DNA of 64,000 bases, taken from NCBI GenBank assembly GCA_027405735.1, contig JAPEHQ010000011.1, positions 1,426,001 to 1,490,000 of the forward strand. The letters run 5' to 3'. Source of the DNA: Mucor racemosus (taxonomy: Eukaryota; Mucoromycota; Mucoromycetes; Mucorales; Mucoraceae). Under the pieces are notes generated by a model. The model had not been told where the DNA came from, made no database searches, and saw nothing but the letters and a program-made list of their open reading frames with translations. Shown in pieces: positions 21,330 through 35,697 of the stretch (position 1 is its first letter; the number at the start of each line of letters is the position of its first letter). The position numbers and the translations under genes are program-made.

Positions 21330-22490
21330 GCTGTCATGATTTGTATGCATAAGAGAGTTCCAGTTAAAATCTATGTCCACTTTTTATTTCGCTTGAAAAT
21401 ATTGATTTTTTGCCGAGATAATCAAAACAATACTTCCTATTACAGCTTAAAACCTACCAAAGCGGGGTTTAAAATTTGATTTGTCGAAATGAACGAAAAA
21501 TGATTCAAAAAACAAAATCGTTTAATGGCTCATAAAATGCAAAGTAAGTCGACCTAGCGTGTTAAATGATTTTTGTACAGTGTTAATTTCTACATTTAAT
21601 TGAATAAAATTCAGAAAGACGCTTCATACTAAATGTTGCATAAAATGCAATGGAAATTTCAAAGGTTTTTTGAAGATATATATCACTTTTAATAAATATA
21701 TTTTAAATATAATTAATTACAATGTTGTGCAAAAACTTTATCTATCGATCGAGCTATTGATGAACCTTCTATCTGCATTTTTCGTAGAGAAAATGAGATT
21801 TTTGTCCATTTTTTTTTTCAAATTCAGGATTTGGGATGAGGGTGTACAGGGGAAAAATTGAAGCCGGAAACCAAGGTATCCCTTTGTACACATTTTCGAG
21901 GATATCTACGAAAAATTAATATTTTAAAAAAAACTAAATTGGGTCCAAGAGAGCTCAACGAGCTTGATGGCATGAATGCAAAAAAAAAAGTTGCTCAATA
22001 TAATAAATATTTTGAAATCTACTACAAAAATGTCAAAAAAATAAAAGTGCTCAGAATTTTTTATACTGAAATATATTATAGAGTACTTTAAAACAAGTAA
22101 GTTTTATTATTAAAACGTATTAGTATAGCTTAATTTTTTGTAGAGATATGGAGGCTCAAAGTTTTCAGCTATTAGTAATGAAATACGTGTAAAAAACTGA
22201 AACATTAGCACTGAAAAATTTATACTAACTGCAAAAAATAGGACATTTCCTGATACTCATTTTTGGATTAAAGTTGAACATTTCAGGTACATTGGCATAT
22301 AATTTTTTTTGGTATTATTTAGTGAAAAAAAATAGAGTCGAAATATAAAGTTGGATCCAGTTTTTAAGAAAAAAATGCGTATTTTACGCGTTTTTCAAGT
22401 CTTTTATGTGATATAATGTAAATTTGAAAACAGGTAGCATAATGCAACCAATTTATATCTGATTAACAATGCCTAAGGTATATATTCATT
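21330..22490 (+). repeat. Interspersed repeat R, copy R2
   Basis: Opposite orientation to R1 and closest to it in sequence, including the ACGCGTTTTTCAAGTCTTTT block near 22388. A frame through the middle reads LGPRELNELDGMNAKK, also present with frame slips in R3 and, diverged, in R4 (LDPKELNTLNDMNAKK). This hints at an ancestral coding segment. No known protein family is recognised. Confidence 0.8.
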
Positions 22491-23889
22491 GCAATGGGAG
22501 CTCATTTCAATCTATAATAATTCATCAAGAACGAGTCTGCTTACTGCCCTTAATCAATGTAAATAGCAGGTAATAAACTTGTTTTTTTTTAAAAAAAAAA
22601 TTTACAGAATGCACAATAACCAATAACCAATAGCCCATGGGAGTTGAAACTTGGAGCTGCAGTGGAATTACATACTAAAAACGCTTGAAAATAATAAAAC
22701 AACCCAACCTAAATTGCAAGTGTCGCTCATCATAAAATATGATGCCACCACTTGAAATGTGAACAACACTAATAAACAAACGCTTCAATTGAACACAATA
22801 ACAAACGCATGCTAAAAATATGAAATACCTTTTTGAACCATGAATGTCATGTGGATGATAGTACCCTTGATCACGGCGCAACCAATTACACAAATGACAA
22901 ATGATATATATATCAAAACAGGTTTCTATCCAAATCAATAATAATAATAATAATAATAAACAAAGATATCAATTTAGTCAGCTGCTCATCTATATTGAAG
23001 TTGCACTATCAATATAAATAAGATTCAAGCATATAAAAACTAGCCCTTAAAATCAAGGTTACATAAAATAGACATAACAATAATAAACAAAACAATCATT
23101 TCCCAAAAGGTTGATATTGTCACATTTGACATCAATCCCTTATGGTCAATGCTCTACATGATTTACCCCTTAAAATATTAAATCAATAACAATGTACTCA
23201 AAACTAGAAGATTACTAAATATGCATCCATTCAAGTCTGATGGTATCCAAGTTCTCCAAATCACTATAAATACCCTCATACTTTTTCAATTATTTTAAAT
23301 CTTCAGAAATCTTTTGCAATAAAAACTTTAGCTGATTATAATAGTATTTCTACTGCTTTTATTTTTATATATTTTTTTATTTTAGTAAATAACTTCGTCA
23401 TTTACTGCAGGAGCATTTATTTATCAGCAGATATACAGTAATAGTACTATCTTTTTTCTGTGAAATTAGGGCGTATTATTTGGGTTCCTATTTATATTAT
23501 TGAGAACAAATTTCACATTAGTTTAAATTAAAATGCGCAGTAAGCTATAGGCGTGCTTTGCCGATGATTTTCTCAACACACAGTAGCTTGTTGAAGTTGC
23601 CATTCGAGACAATTTTGTCAAACATGTGTACCTACTATCATGTAAAATTGGAAATTATTAAGTTCAAAATTCATCGAGATAGGGTTGTTTGTTGTCGGGT
23701 TTCTACGGTTGTGAAAAATAGGTTTTTAGATGATTCTCAGAAAGGTTTCGAATTTTCTCACCTAATATTGAGCTTATTTCTCTCAAATTTTAAAAAGAAA
23801 TATACCTTCGCTTCATGGCTATTGGTATCTGTCCCAAAATAAAAGGGTTAATACCAGAATGTAAGTGCATTGACCTAACATTCACTTAA
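22491..23889. other. AT-rich spacer between R2 and R3
   Basis: Holds a T10A10 mirror tract near 22581-22600 and an (AAT)n microsatellite at 22938-22960. The open frames starting at 22938 (minus) and 23558 (plus) show no coding features. No gene is supported. Confidence 0.5.
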
Positions 23890-25290
23890 AATCAATTTAA
23901 AATTGATGGTACAATTTAAACTCCATAATTGAGATATTAGTTTTTTGTATTCATAAAATAGATCCAATTGTAAGCTACTCTGTATTTTTTATTCCATCGA
24001 AAAATATTGGTTTTTGATAGAGAAAATCAAAATAATAATTTACATTATATCCTACAGTCTGTTCCAACTGAGTTGAAAATTTTATTTGCAAAAAACGATC
24101 GAAAAATCATCCAAAACACAAAATTGTTTAAATGCTCATGAACTGCAAAGTAAGTCTACCTAGTGTATTAAATAGTTTTTGTACAGTTTTGGATTCTGCA
24201 TCTATCTAAATAAAAATCAAACAAATGTTTCACGTTAAATTTTGCGTAAAATACGATTGAAAGTTTGGAGGTTTTTTGAAGATATGCATCACTTTTTATA
24301 AATACATTTCAAATATAAATAATGGATATAATGTAGAAAATTATCATCTGTCGATTGAGTCATTGATGAACCTTCTATCTGCATTTTGCATAGAGAAAAT
24401 GAGATTTTTGTCGAGATTTTTTCAAATTCAGAATTTTGGATGAGGGTATATAAAGGAAAAATTGAAGCTAGAAACAAAAGTATTTCTTGATTCACGATTT
24501 CGAGGATATCTCTACGAAAAATTAATATTTTTAAAAAAACAAAATTGGGTCCAAGAGAGCTCAACGAGCTTGATGGCATGAATGCAAAAAAAAATGCTGC
24601 TCAGTATAACAAATAGTTTGAAATCTACTACAAAAATGTCAAAAAAATGAAAAAAAATAAAAGTGCTCAGAATTTTTTTATATTAAAATATGTTATAGAG
24701 CATTTTCAAACAAGCAAGTTTTATTATTAAAAAGTGCCGGCCTAGCTTAATGCTTCGCAGAAATATGAAGGCTCAAAGTTTTCAATTTTAGCAGCGAAAT
24801 GCGTGTAAAATCTGAAACATTAGCATTAAAAAGGTTATACCAACTGCAAAGAATAGGATATTTTTGGATACGTATTTTTAGATAAAAGCTGAACATCTCA
24901 GGTACATTGCCGTATAGTTTGTTTTTGATGTTATTTAGTGGAAGAAAAAGTTGAGCAGAGATGAAAAGCGAGACCCAGTTTTGAAGGAAAAAGCAGAAGA
25001 TTCCACGTATTCTTTTAATTTTTTGTGAAATATAAAATAAATTTAGAAATAAATAGCTTAATGCAACTTATTTATATCTATTTTTCAGCGTCTATGGTAT
25101 ATTTCAAAAAGCGTTTGGTATGAGGTTATTAATTAGAAAAACTAAAGCACTTCGATTTTGAAGATTAGCTAAAATTACGGCAACTGTTTTTTTTAATAAC
25201 TGAACTGCTCGTATACGTATATATATTTGTATATATATCTCTGTTTTATATTTATAGGCTGACATTCATTCATTCAGTATAGAACTATAT
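23890..25290 (+). repeat. Interspersed repeat R, copy R3 (longest alignment)
   Basis: Aligns with R4 over nearly the whole length, including a tail absent from R1 and R2 (GAAGATTAGCTAAAATTACGG against GAAGATTAATAGCTTTTAATTG). Both continue into TTTATATTTATAGG / TTTATATTTTTAGG. The family unit is therefore about 1.4 kb and other copies are truncated. The left end AGTGCATTGACCT resembles AATGCATTAAACCT of R4. Confidence 0.8.
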
Positions 25291-25334
25291 ATTACAAAAT
25301 TCAAAATTTGGAATTCAAAATAACATTTCTATTA

Positions 25335-25510
25335 GGATGGCCAAAGTATTGTCGATTGTTTTTTCAGTTTTGGTTGATCAATAAAACGGCAACCTCTTGA
25401 GGCTATTGCTTTTTTTCGAATTTATGAAAAAGGTGATACTTGTGTATATCTAATGAATACAAGAGAATGTAATTTTTTGGAAAAAAAAATCGATAATACT
25501 TTGGCCACCC
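25335..25510. mobile_element. MITE of Tc1/mariner type, 176 bp, flanked by TA
   Basis: The ends are inverted repeats of about 31 bp. The left end begins GGATGGCCAAAGTATTGTCG; the right end, reverse-complemented, begins GGGTGGCCAAAGTATTATCG. Roughly 28 of 31 positions agree. TA dinucleotides abut both ends (25333-25334 and 25511-25512), the Tc1/mariner target-site signature. The interior is too short for a transposase. It lies just after repeat R3. No second copy was noticed in this window. Confidence 0.85.
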
Positions 25511-25512
25511 TA

Positions 25513-26505
25513 TGTATATAGCGTAGAGGATGCCTTCCAATTTACGCTACATAGTAAACATTTGTATGTTATAAAGCAAGCGTAACTAATCATTAAATAA
25601 TAGTATCTCTTAAACGTTAAAAAGTCAGAAAACAGAGTTAATTGTAATTTAGCACTGATAAAATATCTATACTTGTATAAGGGTATCGTTTGATAATTTT
25701 TTTCACTATGGTTATGTCATGATTATTTTAGATATATAAGTTTTTGATTGAGAATCTAATATGTTGTAGACTAAAAATGGTCAAGCTTATGCAAAAGGTT
25801 TAAATTCTATTACATTTGACCTCAAAGAACTCATAGCAATCTTTCAAGGGTATAGAATACACCGTTTTGGCATCTATCAGACATTTACAAACCTGACAAG
25901 TAAAAGTTTTGTGGGTATTTTAGCAAACCTGACTATAAAACAACCATAATTCACAAATTCAAAGATATACATGTTTGGAGATATTTCATTCCCTTAGATA
26001 GGTGTTTATAACCTTGAATTTATATCACTTTTACCAGCAAAACCAAGCAAAACGAGCGGTAATTCTGAAAGTGTGGTAAATTTGGCAGATTTTATTCAAT
26101 TTTTTTTTTATTGAGCAATACGATTCTTGTGGCCAAACATTATAATATACTTTTCCCTTGCAAATTAAAAGTGTTGGATAACAAATAAAAATTCATGCAA
26201 GATAAACTTGTTGACAATTAAAACACTCACTACAAGAATCACCGATACTAGTAAAGCAGTTTTCGTTGAACACCTTCAAATTATTATCCATCATCCTGTA
26301 AACTAACTTGATATCTGCTCAAATAAGTTCTAATTGAGAGTGGAATAAATGTATCTAGATAATTTACTGTATCTATATGCATACATGAACAAATGGGATC
26401 TCGGTACTTCCGAATTTGGTACTATGTTGTTCAACATCTCCCCAGATTTTTTAATACCTGTATCATATCTAGCCTTTGTTTGTAACACTAAAGAAAGAGA
26501 AGCTG

Positions 26506-26547
<42 letters not shown>

Positions 26548-26613
26548 GTTTTTGCCATTATTTTTTGTTTCTCTTTTCTTGTTTTTTGAGACTTTTCATC
26601 AGTGCTCATTATT
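25513..26613. promoter_or_regulatory. Upstream region of the Fmp27-like gene
   Basis: No gene seen. An (AAT)n microsatellite of about 14 units lies at 26505-26548, only about 65 bp before the start codon, and is followed by pyrimidine-rich sequence (TTTGTTTCTCTTTTCTTG). An open frame covering this microsatellite is an artefact of the repeat. Confidence 0.45.
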
Positions 26614-29600
26614 ATGGATTCTTGGTTATTTTTGACAACATTTTTGATATTGATTTTATTACCAATATGTGTGTATCAACAATTGATTTGGGAGAAGATT
26701 AAAATTTATCTCAGAAAGAAATTTGGACTAGTTGGCATTGATCAAATTTGTATCTTTTATGACCAACAAAAGAGTAAAGCGACTATTCATATCATTGGAA
26801 TAACATTAGAAGAGGTCACATCAATCAACAAAAGTAACAAAAAAGCATTAAAAGCAAGCAATACTCTTAATGCAAGTAGAATGTCAGCATTAAAAACATG
26901 GATACAATCTTCAATTTTCATAAAGGCTGCCATTGAAACTAAAATTGAAATATTAATTCTAATAATCATGTCTTTAGTTGTCAATCACATTGCCATTCAT
27001 ATTGATAAATTGACATATTTCACTAGGAAAAAGGATGATTTAGTTTTAAAAGTGGACCACATTTATATGTATTCTACTTTAAATGTATCAAAGCTGCGGT
27101 CGCAATTGTTTCAGGGAAAAATGTTTGTAATCCAAATCCAAGTAGGTCCCGTAACTGTGGCTGAACAACAAGATGATGGATTAAAGTCATTGGTGGAAAT
27201 GACTACAGCATGTCTTGTGATGGTATCTTGTCAATTTGAAGCAAAAAGAATCATGTTTAAAGACGTAGATTTGGATATTCAGTTGGGATTATTGGGCATT
27301 TTTTTAGATCGTTGCTTGAATTACACAGATCGTTATTATAAAAAACATGTTAAACCGGATCAATTGCAACTGCAACAACAACAAAATCAGCATCTAGACA
27401 TGTCAACATCTAAATTCATGCACTTGGGAAATAAAATCAACTCAATTAGTGTAGCAATTCAAAAGATAAATTTGGAATATCATCAAATTGCTATCAAGAT
27501 GGAGATAGACAGTATGCAGATACAAGCATTTTTTAAGCGAAAAATGGAACCTTCAATCCAATTCAACACAGAATTAGTCATGTTCTATTTACAAGAGCAT
27601 CGTCTAGTAAATATACCTAGTATGGAAATCACTGCTGCTCTGCCACCGCAAGATGAGCATGGTTCCCAGCATCATGCAACAGCAGAAACAATAACATCAG
27701 ATGCTTTACCACATACTGATCTGCTAAGTGTAACATGGATTATTAACACACCATTATTAACTCTTCCCCTGAAGAGTCAAGCATTTTTAGACACATTAGC
27801 ACAATTACAGCAAACACAGCAGAATAATACAACATCTACTACATCGATGAATCATGATTTACCTCAAAAAAGAATATCAAACTTACCTGCCTGTACTCTT
27901 GCCATCGTATTCAACTCTGCTAGAATGGAGTTGTTAGATGTGGATAATTATAAACGTAGTGGTTACATGTCTAGTAAGAGTTTGATTGTCCGTTTTTCGG
28001 GAGAGTATATGAAAAAAAGTAATAGTAGAAATAGCAGTAGTTTTGATGATGTACCTTCGTCTTCTTCATCCTCATCTGCTAGTAGATTTGATTCATGGTT
28101 TGCTCAAGAGGAATATAAATGGCTCTCTGGTGGTGGTAATTTGTCCAATTTGACATCAAAAAATCGGAATTCTATACATGAATCAACACAACAGCAACAA
28201 CAACAGCAACAACAGCAAGGTAAATCTGCAACTCCACCTTCACCTCCACCTCCACCTTCACCTTCTACTCCTACTCCAACTGCTGTGAGATGGCTTAATC
28301 TGCTAGGCCGTGTATCTCGTCGACATCAATCAAGCCCTGCTCCATCTATGAAACCTCAGCAAAGACATCAAAAATGGACATATAGGTTATCTCTCAAGGT
28401 TATTATTCAACATGCCAATTTTGGGTATCGACATCAACAGCAAATACATGATTTTGTTCGAGTCAAAAATACAGTATTTATTCTCAAATCTGGAATGCAT
28501 GTTATACAAAACCAAGTTGTATTTACACCAGGTAATGTAATTCAATCAGAAGCAGCGATTGATAAACCATTGGTATTTTTATGGGATACTCATCATGATT
28601 ATGCAATGAGTGCAAGTGTATTTTGGATTAAATCTGTACCTACTGCATTGAGTTCATTAAGAAGCAATAGCAACAAAAGCGTTAATATTGGTACTGAAAA
28701 CGGACCAGATTGGAAGCAGGTTGTAGCCAAGAGCATTAGTTTTAGTTTGGATGTAACACAGGGATCTGTCGTAGCATTGAGTATAGATGCTGCTCGTTCT
28801 CCTTTTGCAGACAGAATTAATGCACCACAAGGATATATTGACAACTCACCAAAAGATACAGTTTACACTCGCATGATATTGGATACTCAAAAGTTAACAT
28901 TTGTATGTGAAGGGCCTTATGCAACGGTAGGTCAACAGCTCAATAATGAATGGAAAACTCGATGTCATGTTGAAAAGCTATATATACATCAATCCTCAAG
29001 TTGTTTACAACCAAATGTGAATATATCAGAGCTACTAGAAAAGGCAGAGAGGCAGCATGTTATTCTTTGGATATCCCAACTCAATTTTACTACTAAACAC
29101 TGGCAGGCGGTAGAAAAGCATTTATCTGTTGTGATAAAAGTGAAGAAATATGGTATATCTTATTCTATTAGAAATCACTATGCTTGTTTATTATTATTCA
29201 GATCATTGTATGAAATGAAAAATCAATTGAAAAGTTATATTAGTGGTTTGGAGCATCAGCACACTACTGTATCAACTCCAGTTTTGCAATTTTCTGTTGA
29301 TTTATCTGTTGGAAGAGGGGATATTCAAATAGGTTTACCTCAAGATACTAGACTTTACCTTAGAATGGATGAATTGGATGCCAAGTATTCAAATATTCCT
29401 GATCAAAAGAATATAACTCAATTTCGAAATATTATGCTTCTCGGTGCTTCTCCTACACATCATGATATGTGGGAACAATTAGTTGAAATTGATCATGTCA
29501 AAATCACAATGATTACTGCCATTGAACTCAAAGCCAAAAAGATATTTGCTTCTGTACCTTACAAGTTTATTTTATCTGTAGTTATTGATAATGTAATTGG

Positions 29601-32600
29601 ATTAGTCAAAGCAATCAAAGAGCTCCATGCAAGAATTTTAGAGAAAGATCCTTTCAAGAATGTATTTACTTACTTTGGTCCAACTGTAAATAATGAACCC
29701 ATTGCAATTCCACATATCAAACTAAGAGCTAAAGTATTCACAATTCATTTTGATGATGATCCGTTTGAAGCTAAATTGAGAAATATCTTGAGAACAGGTC
29801 TGCAAGAGCAGCAAAGAAGATTGGCCTACAGGGAAGCATTAGATGATAAAATATATGAAATGTTACACTCTACATCTACTGTATCACCAGAACCAGCATC
29901 TGCTAGTTCTTCAATGCATCAGCAAACAATACCTGAAGATTTTCAATCAATTTATACTTCGTCTTCAACTATCAATGCTCAAAAAGGTCAGAATAAAAAC
30001 AGATCAAATGATTCTACAGCATCAACAGATAATGCAGAAGTGTATGCTCAAATTGCTGAAGCTCAGAGGAATTTGCTAGAGCATTATTCTGAATTTTGGA
30101 TGAAACATATCAATAAAACTGTTCAAGAGGAAGCACAGTTTTTTGAAGCATTACATGTTAGAAACAACTATCGAAACTCTTTGACAGCAGCTGATATAGA
30201 TAAAGCATTGGATGATGGCGATAGTCGTAGACATGACCGTTTCTTACTATCAAAAACATTTACTATTGATATTGTACCTCGACCTCTTTATCCACCCTTG
30301 GCAAATTTTACTGCTCAATATGCTAAAGTGAGCTTCAAACCTGCTAATTTTATGCTGGAAGAAACTCGATCATTTATTCAAATGGTTGGTAGTGGTGTAC
30401 CTCTCGATAATGATTTTTCAATCATAATTCCGTTTCATTTGTCTATTAAAGCATCTAGAACTTGGATCAAGGTACGAGATTATCCTTTACCATTGCTATA
30501 TGTACCGCCTCCAGCAACTGGTCGAGTATCTTGGACATTGGAAGGCGATTATGCTTTGGGAGATGAGCTGGGTAATTCAGGTGGAAGTCGTATTATTCCT
30601 ATTACAATCATTCCTTTATCAACACCATCAGAGCCTGCTGGATACTGTATTTCAGCTGTTCGTACTGCATCCCCACTCAAGTTTTACTCTATTATTGATT
30701 ACCATGTACTTACGCAAGGAATGTCTATGATATGTTGGTCAATCTCTTACAATCCTGCTGTTCAAGACATTCTGCGTGTACTTGACAATCTGACAGCTGC
30801 ACAAGTAGATCCATCACCACGCATTGGTTTCTGGGACAAGGTACGCTTTATGATTCATTCTCAAGTCAAAATACAGTTTTCTGGTGATGGTAAATTGGCA
30901 TTTGTTGTCAAGGGAACAAGAGATCCTTACCAGTTATTAGAAAGAGGTGCTGGTTTAGCCAAAGTTTGGAGCGATGATGTCGTTTGGTTACTTGGTTATG
31001 AGAATAATCAGAATGAATTCATGCAAATAATAAGTCAAAGCTATGCATTTGGAGTGCCTGATTTAATTCATGGTGGATTTGTACCTCAATTACCGGATTC
31101 TTTACAATACAAACAAGATAAAATGTTTGCTGATGATAATCATGTATTTCTCAAGATTGCACTTAAACTATCAGATGGTGTTCGTATGGGTATTGGCTTA
31201 AGCTATGAAAGGCTATCTTGTTACAGTGAAGATGCAAATAACAATAATTTGTGTATTCGGTGTAAATATCAGTGTCCACATGTAATTGATAGATGTCGAT
31301 CTCAAATATTTATGCCACATTATAATGTATTGTTTCAATCAGTTCAGCAAGTGAATACATATTTTGACAAGGTAAAATAATGATAAATAATAACTTGATG
31401 CTGTTCTTTACTCATCAATCTTTTGATTTAGAATACATATGATGCTTTTAGAGGTTTCCGATCTGATTTTATACATTTATCTTTTAGTATTGTAAAATTA
31501 GAAAACGAGAATGGTTCTTTAGCATCTCCAGACTTCTCAAAAGACGACCCTTACTTTAACAATGCTGGCAATGTATCACAAAATGCCATGTATCTAAGTC
31601 CTTGCTTTATAAACCACTTTCAGCAATGGTTTAGGCTTTTTGGTAGTCCAATATCTTTACCTATTCGTCAAGGCAAATTGTTTCCTACAGACGAAGCTAA
31701 AGCTAAATCATTCGGAGAACTTTTGAATACAATAAAATACAAAATTGTAGTTAATCCCCTAGCAATTGGCATGTTTATATCTGATCAAGAAACATATCTC
31801 AATATAAAAGGCGATGGATCAGTTGGATTAAAGGCAAGAGTAAATTCATTTAGTGTGGATTTACATTCAAGAAGAGAGCTTATTCGGCCAAACAAAATGG
31901 AAACGCAAGGAGACGAATCGTTAAAAACAGAAATCAACTTTCATGAGGCTGAAGTGGAGCTTTCAGATATTGATTTACGAGTGATCAGAGCATATCATCG
32001 TAAGAAAATATCTCCTAACTCTAATACATCAAAGGGAACTACTAAATCATATTCAGCAAAATCAATTTCTGGATCAACAACTATCAGCGAAGATCACAGT
32101 TATTATGGTCAAGAAGCCTCTTCTTTTGATGAAGATAACCACTATAGCTTTCAGTGGATTGATGCAAAAGATTTTGTGCTATTAGATGCAGTACATCAAC
32201 AACCACCTTTATCACGCTCAAAAATCGATGTCTTTCCATTTGCGTTTTCTCCTTTATTTTATTACATAAAACAAAATGACGAGCATGGCGCTGAAAAGAG
32301 AGACTATTTAAGAAAAACTCATGAATGTAACATTGGCAATGGAATGGGTAAACTTAATTTTATGACCACACTATATAAATTATATTAATGCATTCTATAT
32401 TATAGACAGCCATGAATTTCAAAAGACCTATTTGGATCAACGGGCAGCAGGTCTTGATAAAGTTATTGAGAATCATGATAAACAACTGGATATAATTATA
32501 CATGCAATGAATGTTTATAAGAATGAGAAGGAAGATTTGTCAGATGAGGTATATGATTGTATGTTGCATTAGATTAAATTGACATGCTAACTCTTTTTCT

Positions 32601-35600
32601 GAAGCATGATTTCCTTGTTAAAAAGATTGACCATCTTAGGGTCAAGAGATACATGCTACATACCTATATTGCTCAATTGATACTGGAAACAGAATTAAAT
32701 ATGACGGCTACAGATACAAATAATCGGGATTCACCACTTACTACTACTTCCTCTATTTGTCGTAGAGACGAATTATCAAGATGGGAGATGTTGATGGGCC
32801 AGTTCAAAGATCGTTATTTTGTGCATAACCCTCAAATTATTTGGAATAGTTCTGTGAGAGATTCAATATATTACCTAAGAGATATATATACAAATCGCCT
32901 AGTACAGGACTATAATCTATCTGCGCGTTGTCTAAAGTTCCTGGAAGATCTAGTCAAAATGGCTGAAAAACAGCAGCAATGGAAACCAGATGTTCCAGCA
33001 GCAACAAAGGATAATAAATCTCCACCTACATCTTCTTATTCTTCTTCTTCTTCCTCAAGAGATAAAAACACAACGCAAGCCTTGATTGATAAACTATTAT
33101 CTGAACGTTCAAATAATTTTGTTGCTTATAATGAGCGAGAAGAAGACAAGAAACAGAAAGAAAATGTTAGTCCTGAATCCAATAATGACAACTCTTACGA
33201 TGGGATTTATGTATTTGATGATAATGCAGAAAATGTAAATGATCCAGATTATCAATACGAAAACATCCCTGATTGTTATGAAATGCAAAGCAGTTATTTG
33301 ATAGATATGATCAACCCGCAAGTTATCTGTCAAAGTGAAAAAGGTCTTGATCATCTCATACTGTTGACAAATGAGAGAATTCATATTAAAGGATTTCGAA
33401 TTATCGACAATAGTATTAGTGGCGCTGCTGATAAAGATGTTCGGTTGGTCAAGAGCCGTATTATTGCGAATCTAGATAATGCTCAACTTTTAGTAGCCAA
33501 AAAAATCGAGGAAGTACATTCTTATCATTCACTTGCACAAAACTGCTATGGTCAATTTCAGGAACGTCATTGGGCTGTATGGACACAACCAGAACAATTA
33601 TGGTATTATAGAGATCTCAAGCATTTTGAAAACTTCCAAAGGATAGCAACTCAAGTATCAGGTAGCATGCAATTAGATTTGTATAATCACCTTCGCATCA
33701 AGATCAACAAGTACAATAATACATCTCGAAAAAGTCCATTTGAAGATCGTACAAACACAATACAATTGCATTTACCACAAGTTAAGCTTACACTTAACTC
33801 ACTACAAAGCCATATCTTGTACTATACTGTTATCAATCTATTGCTTGGAAACGATAGATCACCTCGCGAAAAGACGAAATTAAACAAATTCAGAGATGTC
33901 ATGTTGGCAGCAGAACGCAGTGATTTAGCAGAAACTGTCAAACAAGTAGGTGTTTTGCAAAATAGATCACGATATCTTCTTGATATGCATAGCCGATTTC
34001 TGAGTGAATTGGCTTATCTTGATTCATTTGGTTTACGAGAATTTAACAAGAATAAAAATAAGATGAAGGAAAGTCTAGAAAAGCTATATATGGTAGTAGA
34101 AGCTATTCGTTCTATTCAAACATTCCGAAGAGATATTCATTTGGAAGAAACAGACAGTGCTAAACGATTCATTTTTACATCAAATGAAATTACTTGGGAA
34201 GCAATTATGGATACTGAAAACCAAAGCTCATTATGTGAATGGAAATTAATCAATACAAAATATGTTAGATTAGATAAACCTAACGGATCACATAAAAATA
34301 CAGTCGAGGTAGACAAATTTCAGATCAAAAATACCACAGAATCTCCTGTGTTTACCAATGTATTGGATGCTTATATTGATCCCTCAACTGTAACAGATCA
34401 GGATCTTGATTTTTCTCGTCATAAAATGCTGAGTGGTGTGCTGGATTCTCTTCCTCCTGTTGGTGGAATTCCTATTATTCAACATTTAGAAATCAACTTA
34501 TTACCACTTCATTTACAAATAAGCACTGCTTTTGGTACAGCTATGAAGGATTATTTCTTTCCGAGAATATCATCAAATAATGCAAATACTTCTGAAAATG
34601 ATGATGATGATGATCAACAAGATAATGACATTTTTTCTGAGGATGATTTAGATGAAGACGAAGATGAAACTACTGTTGATAATCTGAATATATCAAGAGC
34701 AAATAATAGTAATATCAGCATTCGCTCCTTTAGCGGTAAAAGAGAAGGAAGTTTTGCTAGCTTTGACTTGATTGCAAAAAAAGTAAAAGAAACTGTTGTT
34801 AGAAAACGAAAATTGAAAGCAGATGAATTGACAGTAATGAAGAAGAGGTCCTCAACAAATCGTACGTTTATCTATGTCAGAATCCCTGCTGCTAAACATT
34901 GCATTAGTTTTCAGGGGCCAACTCAAAATACGTTTTATAATCTGTATAACTTTCCATTTAAACAACCCAAATTGGAATATAGAAACAAAACATGGTCAGT
35001 TGCTGAAATGACCGAAGAAATCCAAAAACGTAAGTTAATTTGTTAATGCCTGTTGCAAGTATTCTAATCATAATGGTTATAAATATATACAGAATTTATA
35101 CGAGCTATTTTGAGACATAGTCCAGCATTGTTAAAAAAGAAGCTATTAACTAAAAACAATAGGGAAATGCCTGTTACTGCTGTACCTGTTCAAAGAGCAA
35201 TTAGTACAAAATCAAAGCAATATTCTTCTGCTAGTATTCGTTCAAATATTGATTTAATGGATGATTCTATTATCTATAACGAAAATGATGATAATACAAG
35301 TCGAACGAAATCAGCAATCTCATATTATACAGAAGATGGGCGAGAAGATGACCGTGAATCCATTGAAAATGATGTCAAATCATTGTATTCTAATGATCCA
35401 GAAGACGAACAACAACGATTAGCTGAATTGCAAACCATTGAAAAGAAAAAGACACATAATGTAGATCAAGAATTACTGGATGTTTACATGAAAAAGTATA
35501 AATTAGAACATCAAGAGCATACTATAAATGAACTGAATAGAAGTAGCCAAATCTTGTTTGGTCAAGGATACGCTTCCAAAGATCAAAGTACATCGGATGT

Positions 35601-35604
35601 CTAA
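26614..35604 (+). CDS. FMP27: Fmp27/Hobbit/BLTP2-type bridge-like lipid transfer protein
   Basis: Exons 26614-31371, 31432-32347, 32406-32548, 32605-35029 and 35093-35604 join in frame to 2917 residues. The fourth exon uses a CTGAAG acceptor. ATG at 26614 is preferred because the frame upstream has no ATG. An N-terminal membrane segment (DSWLFLTTFLILILLPICVY) fits the ER anchor of this family. The diagnostic GFWDK motif is at residues 1405-1409 (SPRIGFWDKVRF). FQQWF and a charged C-terminal coiled-coil region also fit. Such proteins form long hydrophobic grooves that move lipids between the ER and plasma membrane. Low-complexity inserts (poly-Q near 28190, Pro-rich near 28240, acidic near 34600) are likely flexible loops. 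It is slightly longer than yeast Fmp27. The next gene starts 93 bp downstream. Confidence 0.9.
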
Positions 35605-35697
35605 ATAACGCGTCCGAAATACCCATACGCGATCGTTTCTAAAATCAAGAAAAAAATTGAATGGAATAACTCTTTCTTATTTAAATAAATAAACATT

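Noticed and set aside
26349..26702. 117-codon open frame upstream of the Fmp27-like gene
   Set aside because: Most of it is translated (AAT)n microsatellite, and it overlaps the true start in another frame.
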